Part shown: positions 7,883 to 16,055 of the stretch, piece by piece
Position numbering within the stretch: position 1 is the stretch's first letter
Layout of the letters: each line of letters opens with the position of its first letter
Assembly: GCF_008801935.1 (NCBI RefSeq)
Contig: NZ_VZOT01000009.1
Span: 1-64,000 of the forward strand
DNA length: 64,000 nucleotides
Source: Comamonas kerstersii
GTDB taxonomy: Bacteria > Pseudomonadota > Gammaproteobacteria > Burkholderiales > Burkholderiaceae_C
Direction of reading: 5' to 3'
Program-made: the position numbers and the translations under genes
Notes under the pieces: generated by a model
Told to the model about the DNA's origin: nothing
Databases searched by the model: none
Seen by the model: only the letters and a program-made list of their open reading frames with translations

Positions 7883-8395
7883 TCAAAAAATTGAACGCTG
7901 GAACAGATGAGGTTTCATGCGTGAAACTTCTTTGCGAACACGCTTGATTTCTTCACGGCAGCGCAAGTGATCCGCGTTGAGCTGCTGAGCCATGACGGAG
8001 ACTTGGCGACACCAAGCACGCACTGCTTCAGGCTGGAGGCGGGTTAAGTCTTGTGCTTCACCCCAGTCAAGATGACGATTTGAGCCAAGCCGCTCACGCC
8101 AGCGCAAAAAGACATAGCCATTGGATTTGCGTTGATGCACCACCAAGTAAATGCCAAGTCCTGATACAGATTTAGTCGCCTTGGCCAGTTCATTCATTTG
8201 ATTCACCAAGTCGTCAATCTTGGCAACTTCTTGGCGCAGCTTTGCCAGGGTGCCCCTACCCGTAAGGGCCTTTACGTCAACTCGGTTTTGACAGTCTTGC
8301 CCCAACGAGTTTTGGCGCGCCCAAAGAACGTCATTGACAACTTGGTGTCCTTCCACTTGATTAGCCTGCCCTTTCATCACCACGCCCTTTTTCAC
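7883..8395 (-). CDS. ICE replication-module protein, DUF3158-like (tentative)
   Basis: A basic 170-residue protein. The GTG at 8395 is preferred because AAGGGG lies 5 bases before it; an ATG six codons in is an alternative. The centre reads GIYLVVHQRKSNGYVFLRWRERLGSNRHLDW, a pattern also seen in mobile-element proteins that copy host phrasing for DNA handling, and the C-terminal third is an Arg-rich helix (CREEIKRVRKEVSRMKPH). In PFGI-1 type ICEs a DUF3158 protein lies between the PFL_4669-family gene and ssb, which is exactly this position. Assignment rests on position and general features, not on a definite motif. Confidence 0.5.
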   Translation of the reverse strand: MKKGVVMKGQANQVEGHQVVNDVLWARQNSLGQDCQNRVDVKALTGRGTLAKLRQEVAKIDDLVNQMNELAKATKSVSGLGIYLVVHQRKSNGYVFLRWRERLGSNRHLDWGEAQDLTRLQPEAVRAWCRQVSVMAQQLNADHLRCREEIKRVRKEVSRMKPHLFQRSIF

Positions 8396-8447
8396 ACAAG
8401 CCCCTTTGAATTACTGCCCCAACCTGAAACCAATTGCCGCAATGAAC

Positions 8448-9548
8448 CTATGCGGCAGTTTGATGAGATAGGGCATCTGCCCCAGCACTAGCCGCAAGGT
8501 CTTCAGCTTCCTGCAGCTTGCTGCCCACCCGTTGGAGCAGCTCTCGCTCAGCCTCGGTGAGTGAATAGCGGCGACGGGAGTGCGATGGGGCAATCTCACC
8601 TGTGTAGATGGCCGATGGGACAGGCCCAAATGTTTGCTGGGCAAAATCAACGCGCCCTGCCGCATCCTTATCTTCACTGACCCAGTCAAGGCGGCTCAGC
8701 TCACGAATTTGCGGTTGATTGAGCCAGCGATCAAAGCGGGCTGTGCCGTAGAAAATCCCCAGGATTCCGCGTGAAACGACCGACAACGCTTTGCGGGCTT
8801 CTTCATCAGACTGCATGTTCTTGCGCTGCAGCGTTTTCTGAATACGAACAAAGTAGTCGTACTCGGCAATCAACATGGAAATGGAATAGCCGTATGGACT
8901 ACGGAAACCGAGGTTCAGGGCAATTGGGCTTGAAGAGGCAAGGACAGCAAAAGAAAGGCCACGCTGCTTTTGGGATTGCCGCAGCGCTTCAGCCTTGGAT
9001 ATTTCGGCACGCAAATGATCCAGCACCTGATTCACGGCATGTTCATGGCGAACCAAGGCCCAATCTGCATAAGGGTTGTCATTCACCGTCAGCAGCCACA
9101 AATTGCGCAGCGCTGCTGCCACACGCTTGCCGCCAATGATCGGCGCTGATTGCCCACCTGGTTCACGCGAACGTCCCATGAACATGCGATGGGCTTCTAA
9201 CGTGTGAATCGTCATTTGATCCACACCATCATCGACAAGGCCACCGAGGTCATCGATGGTGCGGGCTTCTTGATTGCTCACAATTGCATCGGCCCCATTA
9301 CGCTGATTGCGTTCACGTTGCATCTGAGAGAAGCGTTCGCGACGATCTTGCAACTCGACATATCGCTCGTGCAGTGGACTGTTCTCATCCGCACCCGATG
9401 CAATGTAGGACGCCAAGTAGCTTTCCTCTTTCGATATCGAGTACCCATCTTCAAATGGTGAATTGGCCTCCTTCTCGAAATTTTGAGCTGGAAAGGTACT
9501 TTCGAAAATAATATTTCGTCCTGGTTTATTGCTGGATGTGGTCGCCAC
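8448..9548 (-). CDS. PFL_4669-family integrating conjugative element protein
   Basis: A 366-residue protein that matches the TIGR03761/PFL_4669 family as remembered: a TIHTLEAHRMFMGR segment near residues 110-125, GGKRVAAALRNLW, NPYADWALVRHEHAVNQ, then the signature SPYGYSISMLIAEYDYFVRI near residues 220-240. The function is unknown, but the family is a hallmark of PFGI-1/ICEclc type elements and lies in their replication and maintenance block. The frame opens with TTG at 9560; GTG at 9548 is preferred since GGAGAG lies immediately before it. The long N-terminal extension before residue 90 is acidic and variable. Confidence 0.8.
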   Translation of the reverse strand: MATTSSNKPGRNIIFESTFPAQNFEKEANSPFEDGYSISKEESYLASYIASGADENSPLHERYVELQDRRERFSQMQRERNQRNGADAIVSNQEARTIDDLGGLVDDGVDQMTIHTLEAHRMFMGRSREPGGQSAPIIGGKRVAAALRNLWLLTVNDNPYADWALVRHEHAVNQVLDHLRAEISKAEALRQSQKQRGLSFAVLASSSPIALNLGFRSPYGYSISMLIAEYDYFVRIQKTLQRKNMQSDEEARKALSVVSRGILGIFYGTARFDRWLNQPQIRELSRLDWVSEDKDAAGRVDFAQQTFGPVPSAIYTGEIAPSHSRRRYSLTEAERELLQRVGSKLQEAEDLAASAGADALSHQTAA

Positions 9549-9614
9549 TTTGCTCTCCAAGTTAATTGGTGTATCAGAAAAATATGGGGTGGGTTAGATC
9601 AAGAGATCAGCGAA

Positions 9615-10010
9615 TCAATCAGATGGTTGATCGTTGCTTTCAGCTTTGGCTTCAAGCTGCGCATTCCATGCATCAAGAAATGGAAACGTCTTTTGGCTGC
9701 ATGCTGGCAGTCGTTCGGGAAGTGGCTGATTCAGCAAATCAAGAACAGCCTCACGATTCACAGTCACCAACGTCTTTGACTTGTGCTGCACACGGACAGT
9801 GATGAAACCCATTTGCTGGAGTTTCTCGATTGTTCTGTGAACTGTTTTTGGAGCTACGGTTGAACAGAGTTGAAGACCCGAGATTTCATTCACAGAAACA
9901 CCAATCTCTTTGCAATCAGCCCGCTCTTTCAATAGAGTCCAAAGAACAGCAGCATCGTTGTAGTTGGTCAAGTGTTGAACCAATTTGGCAAAAAGCATAT
10001 TTGCATTCAT
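9615..10010 (-). CDS. Small winged-helix regulator next to the 36-bp repeat array
   Basis: A 131-residue protein. Residues about 25-85 read as a winged helix-turn-helix: AVLWTLLKERADCKEIGVSVNEI, then VAPKTVHRTIEKLQQMGFITVRVQHKSKTLVTVN, where the second stretch fits recognition helix and wing. GGAG lies about 8 bases before the ATG at 10010. Directly upstream is an array of 36-bp repeats, each with a GGTAA-TTACC inverted repeat, so the protein could bind these sites and control its own expression or act at an ICE origin. This is inference from position. No named family is assigned. Confidence 0.65.
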   Translation of the reverse strand: MNANMLFAKLVQHLTNYNDAAVLWTLLKERADCKEIGVSVNEISGLQLCSTVAPKTVHRTIEKLQQMGFITVRVQHKSKTLVTVNREAVLDLLNQPLPERLPACSQKTFPFLDAWNAQLEAKAESNDQPSD

Positions 10011-10032
10011 TTGCAATTCTCCAAATAACCTA

Positions 10033-10156
10033 TGTCAATCTGGCAAAGATGGTAATGCTTACCATCTGTGTCAATCTGGCAAAGATGGTAATGTTTACCA
10101 TCTGTGTCATTTTGGGAAAGACGGTAATGATTACCTTCTGTCCCATTTTGGGAAAG
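10033..10156. repeat. 36-bp tandem repeat array with internal inverted repeats (iteron or operator array)
   Basis: Units begin at 10033, 10069 and 10105 with a partial fourth from 10141; the period is 36 bases throughout. Each full unit has a TGTCAATCTGGCAAAG-type half and an inverted repeat GATGGTAA-N3-TTACCATC (perfect in the first two, GGTAA-N3-TTACC in the third). On the minus strand the unit contains TTGACA. Neighbouring units are not separated by unique spacers, so this is not a CRISPR array. It lies in the promoter region of the winged-helix gene at 9615-10010 and just after the end of the gene at 10165-11958. Confidence 0.9.
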
Positions 10157-10164
10157 TTGAATGT

Positions 10165-11958
10165 TCAGCACAGCGCACCACCCTCTTCCGCCGACAGCTG
10201 GATCAGCTTGCCTTCGTTGTGCGCATTGACGATGTCGCGGCCACTGAGGAGAACGCGCCAGGCATCGTTCACAGACTTTTGACGAAGCACTCCCGTTGAC
10301 TTGTCGAAGTAGACAAGTGCACCGGTGGTGTCCAGCCGGTACACGAAGCCAGGCTGGATGAGTTGCTGGGCGTCATGCGCCTGCTTCAGCTGGGCAAATC
10401 GGGGGTTGGTGCGCTCCGATGCCTGCATACCTTCGTGCTGGGATGCTCGCGCTGAGGCGACTTCATCGGCGTACAAAAGCGTGACTGGGCCTTGGCTCAT
10501 CTTGCGAATGAGTCCGTACAGCCAGCCAGCAGGGCTCTTGATGGACTTGTGGTGGCTTCCCAGTTGCCCATCCAGTTCGTCCAGCAGTCGCTGGTGTTCG
10601 CTCGCAGGAGCCTTGCTTAGCACCTCCAGCACTCCAACGCGATGCTCTTCACCCAGCCTGGAAGGCATGATCAAGCCGGCTGTGCTCAGTGCAGGAGGTG
10701 GTGCCTGGAAGGAAGCTTCATCACCACTACTACCTAACGTAGTAGTTGTTTTAAATACATCCCTTTGTATATAGATTGCAGGTTTCGGCAATTCTTGATT
10801 GCAGGAAACGGCAGATTCAAGTTTGCAGGAAACGGCAAACTTTTCTTCAGCATGAGCGTCTGTTGCCAGCAGTGCTGTCGAACGCAGTAAGTCTCTGTCA
10901 TGCTTAGATTTATTGCTACGCAAAGGAGAGCATTCACGCACAACGTCTTGCACACCAACTTGCTGGAAATCGACAGGTGCGTCGACTGCAAGAAAGCTCA
11001 TCAAGAAATCACGTGGACGCGATGGCTTGGCTGCCGGAGTCTCAATCACGGCATTTGTCAGGCCCAAAGAAAGCTGGCGAAAAGCAATGCCGAGCTGAGA
11101 GAGGTCCAGAGCCTGATAAGTGGCCACAGTCGGCACGCTGGCTGGTGTGGCAGCTTGCTCGTCAAGCACTGGTGCTGCAGGTGGTGTGGTGCGTCCCTTC
11201 AGTGGCTTGATGGCCTGGCCTTTCAAGCACATCAGGATCGCATCCATGTTCAGACGCACCAGAGCACCGCCCTGCCCTGATTCCTGGATCAGGCCTGCAC
11301 GCTTGAGGCGCTCACGCGCATTGCGTTGCACCTTCATGCCAAGGTGCAGCATGTTGGCAATAGTCTCTTGTGGAGCAAAGATGCAACCACTATCCAACTG
11401 CCCGCGCTGCAAGCAGTCGCGGTATCGTTGCAGCAGATACGACAAATACAGGCCTGCTGCGATGTTGCCGACTACATCGGCCAGTGGTTTGTAATAGCTG
11501 TGGCAGCCACGGAACCAACTTTGGGCCGTGTCCCAATTCATGGCCGCGCTGCCGGCACCACGGATCGAAAGCTGTGTGGCCAGAGCCAACACATTGATCC
11601 GGTAATTCATGACGGCAGGACGACCGATCAAGTTCTCTTCAAGCACCCCGGCTTGAATGAGCTGCTCACGCACAGACTCTTGCTCAGACCGCGTCAGGCC
11701 AATACTGGTGCGCCACTGTTGCATGGACATGTTGAACCAGCCGCCGCGCTGCGGGTGCTTACGGATGCTATGACGTGTCCAGTAAAGAGCCATTCCAACA
11801 AAAATGGCTGCCTTGTGACCAAACTTTTCGGCCAGAGCTGGATGGAACGGTACAAAGCCACGCTCATCCAGATGCAAGAGGATTTGCTCATGCGGCGCAG
11901 GAATACCGGCAGCATGCTCGACAACCGGAGAGGGGTGAAGCTTGGGCAATCGGAGCAT
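10165..11958 (-). CDS. Large ICE protein with two winged-helix-like modules (possible replication protein)
   Basis: A 597-residue protein. Two related modules are visible in the first half: one around KAAIFVGMALYWTRH...MQQWRTSIGLTRSEQESVREQLIQAGVL, the other around VVGNIAAGLYLSYLLQRY...QETIANMLHLGMKVQRNARERLKRAGLI. Each has a helical start and a helix-turn-helix/wing-like end, as in replication-initiator or DnaD-like proteins. The C-terminal half is Pro/Ala-rich with a final segment (GWLYGLIRKMSQGP, FVYRLDTTGALVYFDKSTG) that may be a separate domain. The frame opens with TTG at 12018 overlapping the gene before; the ATG at 11958 with GGAG upstream is preferred. In canonical PFGI-1 type elements an STY4528-like protein sits here; homology to it was not established. 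Confidence 0.6.
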   Translation of the reverse strand: MLRLPKLHPSPVVEHAAGIPAPHEQILLHLDERGFVPFHPALAEKFGHKAAIFVGMALYWTRHSIRKHPQRGGWFNMSMQQWRTSIGLTRSEQESVREQLIQAGVLEENLIGRPAVMNYRINVLALATQLSIRGAGSAAMNWDTAQSWFRGCHSYYKPLADVVGNIAAGLYLSYLLQRYRDCLQRGQLDSGCIFAPQETIANMLHLGMKVQRNARERLKRAGLIQESGQGGALVRLNMDAILMCLKGQAIKPLKGRTTPPAAPVLDEQAATPASVPTVATYQALDLSQLGIAFRQLSLGLTNAVIETPAAKPSRPRDFLMSFLAVDAPVDFQQVGVQDVVRECSPLRSNKSKHDRDLLRSTALLATDAHAEEKFAVSCKLESAVSCNQELPKPAIYIQRDVFKTTTTLGSSGDEASFQAPPPALSTAGLIMPSRLGEEHRVGVLEVLSKAPASEHQRLLDELDGQLGSHHKSIKSPAGWLYGLIRKMSQGPVTLLYADEVASARASQHEGMQASERTNPRFAQLKQAHDAQQLIQPGFVYRLDTTGALVYFDKSTGVLRQKSVNDAWRVLLSGRDIVNAHNEGKLIQLSAEEGGALC

Positions 11959-11978
11959 ATTCACAAATTGCTCCGGGA

Positions 11979-12560
11979 TCAGGACACCTGGATCTGCGAG
12001 TTCTGGTACGCAGCCCAAGCATCTGCAGCTATGCCCGTGTTACCTGCCATGGCCATCCAATGCTTGCGCTGCTGCTCATCCAGACCGTTCCACCAGTCCA
12101 GGCCCAACTGGGCTTTTGCATCATGGGCAGACAGGCCTGGAGCCAGTTGGTCAGCGCGTTGCAGCGCATCGGCCATCGGTTTCACCTGTGCCTCGAGCAT
12201 CTTCATCATCGTGTCGAGGTGAATGCGAAAACTCGGCACCTTGCCTTGTCCGCCCTCCTCGGTGAGCAAGCCAAGAGCAGCCAGTGTTTTGCGGCATGTC
12301 AGCTGCTGCGCACGGGTGATGCCCGTGTCTTTCTCACACTCGCTGGCAGATACAGCAATGACCGCTGCTTTCAGAGGCTCATCGGCTGTGCCGTGGTCCT
12401 TGATTTTCTCAATCGCATACGACAGCCACAGGGCAGCCAGGACATTCCCAGTCAAGTCGATGAATGCACGATTGATCACAATGGGCGCCTGCCCAATCCA
12501 ATCGAGCAGCATGGCGGATTGGATGTATTTTTTTTCTGACATGTTCAAACTTTCATTCAT
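11979..12560 (-). CDS. ICE protein paralogous to a module of its neighbour (193 aa)
   Basis: Residues about 35-130 (TGNVLAALWLSYAIEKIKDHG, EKDTGITRAQQLTCRKTLAALGLLTEEGGQGKVPSFRIHLDTMMKML in sections) line up with the second module of the 597-residue protein just downstream, so the two are paralogues or share a domain. The module looks like a winged helix-turn-helix. The C-terminus has a tryptophan-rich helix (LGLDWWNGLDEQQRKHWMAM). No signal peptide. The start at 12560 or an ATG at 12542 are both possible; neither has a clear Shine-Dalgarno. A DNA-binding role in ICE replication is inferred. Confidence 0.6.
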   Translation of the reverse strand: MNESLNMSEKKYIQSAMLLDWIGQAPIVINRAFIDLTGNVLAALWLSYAIEKIKDHGTADEPLKAAVIAVSASECEKDTGITRAQQLTCRKTLAALGLLTEEGGQGKVPSFRIHLDTMMKMLEAQVKPMADALQRADQLAPGLSAHDAKAQLGLDWWNGLDEQQRKHWMAMAGNTGIAADAWAAYQNSQIQVS

Positions 12561-12578
12561 GAAAATAGAGTTTTTTAT

Positions 12579-13196
12579 TTATCTAATGGAACTCAAGTTT
12601 TCTTTGGCTATTTGATTGGAAGAATCATCGTCTTCAAACTCTTTGATTGTTGAGTGAAGCGTTTCAATCGTGTATTCAGGGTATCGCTGATGCAACTCAT
12701 ATAACCAAGTGCGCAACGATTCATTCGGACAATTCTTAATAATCGAATACCACGTATTGTGAATTTCATCACGGACACGCAGACTTTTAGGCAAACCTGT
12801 GCGTCCTACAGTACCGCGCCCGACAAGCATTTCTCTTAGGCGTCGGATTTCATCAGAGGAGCGCTTAAATAGCTTAATCAGCAATTGACGTGATGCACCG
12901 TGCATCACGAAGTATTCACAAAGCTCATCATCACGGCGCTGACGGTCAATACCGTTGATGTGATTTAAAAGTTCCTTGGGACTGAGAAGTACCGTGAAAC
13001 CACTTGCTCGATTGGAGATGTTCCACAAATCTCTGGTTGAGCGATTACGGAGTTGATCCAACAACTCCGCATCACATCCCATAGTCAGCAAACTATCGAG
13101 CCCATCCTCAGTCTCGATCATTCGAACAACTTCACTCAACATCAAAAAATTCATTTGAGTATTTTGAATTTGAACAGGAATTCGATTGGCAGACAT
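12579..13196 (-). CDS. DUF2857-family ICE protein
   Basis: A 205-residue protein resembling DUF2857/STY4526 proteins of PFGI-1 and SPI-7 type elements: residues about 30-140 contain LLTMGCDAELLDQLRNRSTRDLW, then a segment with LLSPKELLNHINGIDRQRRDDELCEYFVMHGASRQLLIKLF broken by variable residues, and LREMLVGRGTVGRTG, a helix-turn-helix-like pattern reminiscent of FlhC. The biochemical role is unknown. Its place between parB and the winged-helix protein genes matches the canonical order of the ICE maintenance block. It ends 19 bases before the next gene downstream begins, so it is likely co-transcribed. Confidence 0.7.
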   Translation of the reverse strand: MSANRIPVQIQNTQMNFLMLSEVVRMIETEDGLDSLLTMGCDAELLDQLRNRSTRDLWNISNRASGFTVLLSPKELLNHINGIDRQRRDDELCEYFVMHGASRQLLIKLFKRSSDEIRRLREMLVGRGTVGRTGLPKSLRVRDEIHNTWYSIIKNCPNESLRTWLYELHQRYPEYTIETLHSTIKEFEDDDSSNQIAKENLSSIR

Positions 13197-13218
13197 AGAA
13201 GGACGGACTCAGCTAAAA

Positions 13219-14925
13219 TCAAGAAAAAAGTGGTTTGAAAGGAATCTGGAATTTCTGTGGGAAAGCAACATGAAGCTCAGACAAGGTTTTCAGTAGCCCC
13301 ATAAAAGCAGGTCCGACTTTGGGGTGGGCCATCAGCATCCAGAAATGAGCAGAGGTGATGTAAAGAACGCCACTGCGTAATGCAACGCTTGCTGCCACAC
13401 AACTGGCAGCCATGGCACTTTCCCCCTCGCTCTTGCGCATGGCCCAAGCGCTACCTGCTGGAATAGAGCCTGCGAATGCTTCGTTCGCCTGCCCGCTCAA
13501 AGAGGCAAGGATCGGCCACAGCGACTCACGCAGCCCAGCCATCTCTTCGGACACATCCTGTCCGTTGATCTGCTCCATCGACACAGGAAAGTCAACGTAA
13601 AAGCCAAAAGGCAGTCGTGGATCAGTAGCCAGGAAATCAGCAATCGGGACTGCTGTGTTTAGCTCAGTGAAAGCAGCAATCAGCTTTTGTTCAAGCAGCG
13701 CTGAATCTGTGCCTGCGGTCTTCTTACTTTTATTTGATTCTGGATTTGTGGATGTTTTATCAACACCGCCTAGCATTCCACCTAAAGGGGATTGTTTCCC
13801 TTTGCTTACATTACCAGAATCGATAATCTTTGATTTAATCTTCTTAATTTCTTCAACAGAAATTGATGGGTCTTGTGTGACAGCCTGCAAGATGGCAGGC
13901 ATATCATCAACCTGAAGCTTGAGCGCTTTTGCAGCCACAGTCTGAAAGTCAGTGATCAAGCTTTGAACATCAAGCTTGAGTTCTTGCCTTTGTGCAGGGT
14001 CTCTTTCTTTATTGACAAGTTCTAAAGCCTCAAGGTCTTGACCATGCATCAGCATGATTTCTTCCAGTGCGTTATTAACTATATCTTCACTGTCAAAAAT
14101 CTTAGACAAATCAGTTATTGCACTGTATGTAGGTCTAATACTTGAGTTTATTTCTTCAGCACGAATCCAAGGACCAATTAATTGAAGATTTTCGTAGGCA
14201 AAAATGAAATTTTGAATCATTTTTATGCCATAGTTAAGACCACCAATTTTTAATTCTTTATTTAGCTCCGTTGGAGATAAAGTCTGTCCAGTTTCCAGTT
14301 CAAATTCTTTCTTGAAGTCAATGACTCCTTTCGTACGTTCCCAAAATGAAATATCACCACGATTATCATTTTCGGAAAGGTGTGCGGTAATGACTTTGGC
14401 CTCGCCTGGCCATTTCTTTGTGATGACATGGAGTGTGGCAAAGCGTTGATCGCCCTCTGCGAACAACTCTTTTGCTAATTCGACCCGAGTGTTACCACCG
14501 CCATAAGGGAAATATTTCTCCTTCGGAGAGCGTCGGGTCACCGTGATGGTGTTGGTGATCTTGCCCTCGGCCTGCATGCTGGCCTTGATCTCAGCGCGTT
14601 TGGGATTCGGCTTGGAGCGTGGGTTATGGCTGTATGTAACGATGTCGTTGATAGACAGCAGCGTGATAGAGCCGTCGACCTCATCCATCGGATCAACGTC
14701 CTGTGTTGCGTTGCTCGATGGCGACTTCAACGCATTACGAGCTTGGTCGATGCGTTTTTGCTGTGCGGAAAGCTGGGTGTTGGCAGAGGTCATGCCGCTA
14801 TGAGGTGAAGAGGTGGTGGATTGGTGCTGCTTAGGTGCTGCGGGGGAAGCGTCAGCCTCCCCCGATGCCTGCTGACGCAGGCTTGCAGCACGCTTAGCCG
14901 CTGTAAGCGTTTCAGGCGTGCGCAT
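13219..14925 (-). CDS. parB: ParB-family partition protein, PFGI-1 ICE type
   Basis: A 568-residue protein. After a low-complexity N-terminus (about 1-75) a ParB/Srx-like region starts at ITLLSINDIVTYSHNPRSKPN, with SMQAEGKITNTITVTRR and the nucleotide-pocket-like YGGGNTRVELAKELF, then a helix-rich centre binding region (FWERTKGVIDFKKEFELETG, PTELNKELKIGGLNYG). This is the TIGR03764-like ParB of PFGI-1 elements. ParB proteins load at parS and work with ParA to segregate or stabilise the element. GAGG lies just before the ATG and overlaps the parA stop region; the genes are 13 bases apart, so ParA and ParB are translationally linked. Confidence 0.85.
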   Translation of the reverse strand: MRTPETLTAAKRAASLRQQASGEADASPAAPKQHQSTTSSPHSGMTSANTQLSAQQKRIDQARNALKSPSSNATQDVDPMDEVDGSITLLSINDIVTYSHNPRSKPNPKRAEIKASMQAEGKITNTITVTRRSPKEKYFPYGGGNTRVELAKELFAEGDQRFATLHVITKKWPGEAKVITAHLSENDNRGDISFWERTKGVIDFKKEFELETGQTLSPTELNKELKIGGLNYGIKMIQNFIFAYENLQLIGPWIRAEEINSSIRPTYSAITDLSKIFDSEDIVNNALEEIMLMHGQDLEALELVNKERDPAQRQELKLDVQSLITDFQTVAAKALKLQVDDMPAILQAVTQDPSISVEEIKKIKSKIIDSGNVSKGKQSPLGGMLGGVDKTSTNPESNKSKKTAGTDSALLEQKLIAAFTELNTAVPIADFLATDPRLPFGFYVDFPVSMEQINGQDVSEEMAGLRESLWPILASLSGQANEAFAGSIPAGSAWAMRKSEGESAMAASCVAASVALRSGVLYITSAHFWMLMAHPKVGPAFMGLLKTLSELHVAFPQKFQIPFKPLFS

Positions 14926-14938
14926 GCGTACCTCACGA

Positions 14939-15838
14939 TCAGTTGTCGTCGTGGGGTGCGTTCAGATCGATGAAATCGGGATGGTTGGATGCACACATGC
15001 CCGCTACGCTGGGTATGAGCTCCCACAGGAGCTTGTGCATCACATCAGACTGTTTGAGGGGATCGACCCAGTGCACCGGAACCTGGGAGGTTGCGGCCTT
15101 GCGGTAGGCCACAGCAGCTGGCACGACGGTGCTCAGCATGCTGACGCGGCCGCGCATCTCAATGAACTGTTCACGCACCAGGTCCGAGATCAAGTTGCAG
15201 TCCTTGGTCTTCTCAGTGCGGGTGAGAACCGCCTTCATGGGAGGCATCTTCATGCCTACGTTGGCGGTGCATTCGTGACGATCGAGCAAGGAGATCGTGC
15301 CATCCAAGAACTCGCGTGCAGAAACGATGTCTGGTGACACGGGGACCAGAAGTTGATCTGCCGCGTTGACGGCTGCATCCTGGAGGTGGCCAATGGCACC
15401 TTGGGTGTCGATCAGCACCACGTCATATGCTGAGGTGACGTTGGGATGCTTGAGTGGCATGTTCAAGCGCATCAGCATGTCGAGGGCCATACGGCTGCTC
15501 ATCCAGTCTTGCAGCTTGCCATCGCGGGTGTCTGAGCGCACCAGATGGAGGACGCCGCCCAGGGACTGGGGCATCTTGTCCAGCTTGCCATCGTAGCTTG
15601 CTGGGGGCAGTTGGCATTGAGAGATGCAATCGGGCGAAAGAACGCCGGAGCGGATCAGTTGAGTGAGGCCATGAGCAGCCTCATGCTCCAGAGCGTAGTA
15701 GCGGGTGAGGGATGGCTGAACGTCTGCATCGATCAGCAGAACTCGCAGACCAATGTCTCGCAGCAGACCACCCAGGTTGGCCGCAAGAGTTGTCTTACCT
15801 ACTCCACCTTTGGTGGAAACAACAGTGATAGTGAACAT
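14939..15838 (-). CDS. parA: ParA/Soj-family partition ATPase of the ICE
   Basis: A 299-residue protein. The deviant Walker A KGGVGKTTLAANLG lies near residues 10-24, Walker A' DADVQPSLTRY near 40-50 and Walker B VVLIDTQGAIG near 125-135. ATP-driven ParA dimers bind DNA and move ParB-parS complexes; in ICEs the pair keeps the excised circle stable. The frame opens at a TTG at 15865, but the ATG at 15838 is preferred, since GAGG sits about 5 bases upstream. That ribosome binding site lies in the left arm of a perfect 35-bp palindrome, which suggests control at the operator or by mRNA folding. It is the last recognisable ICE gene before chromosomal genes. Confidence 0.9.
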   Translation of the reverse strand: MFTITVVSTKGGVGKTTLAANLGGLLRDIGLRVLLIDADVQPSLTRYYALEHEAAHGLTQLIRSGVLSPDCISQCQLPPASYDGKLDKMPQSLGGVLHLVRSDTRDGKLQDWMSSRMALDMLMRLNMPLKHPNVTSAYDVVLIDTQGAIGHLQDAAVNAADQLLVPVSPDIVSAREFLDGTISLLDRHECTANVGMKMPPMKAVLTRTEKTKDCNLISDLVREQFIEMRGRVSMLSTVVPAAVAYRKAATSQVPVHWVDPLKQSDVMHKLLWELIPSVAGMCASNHPDFIDLNAPHDDN

Positions 15839-15841
15839 TTG

Positions 15842-15876
15842 AACCTCGTTGATTGGTTGAACCAATCAACGAGGTT
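15842..15876. promoter_or_regulatory. Perfect 17-bp-arm palindrome over the parA ribosome binding site
   Basis: AACCTCGTTGATTGGTT at 15842-15858 is repeated in inverse at 15860-15876 with a single central G. The left arm includes the parA Shine-Dalgarno. It may be a ParA or ParB operator, a parS-like site, or a hairpin that hides the start of translation. A second small palindrome, ATATACA-T-TGTATAT, lies at 15933-15947. Confidence 0.75.
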
Positions 15877-16055
15877 TTGCGACGAGCTACAGCCCTTAAG
15901 GGGGTGCAGTTAACGTAACAAAGTGTCAAAAAATATACATTGTATATCTTTAGAGAATAACTACAGGGTAAGCACCGATTGGGCTACTTAGTTGCCCGTG
16001 CAACTATTTAAACATTCATCCACGTTGATTGTTCATTGCGTTTTGCCCAATAGCT

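Noticed and set aside
10033-10156. CRISPR array
   Set aside because: The 36-bp units adjoin each other with no unique spacers and no cas genes are near.
15877-16055. tRNA or attachment site at the ICE boundary
   Set aside because: No cloverleaf or recognisable tRNA 3' end could be found by eye.
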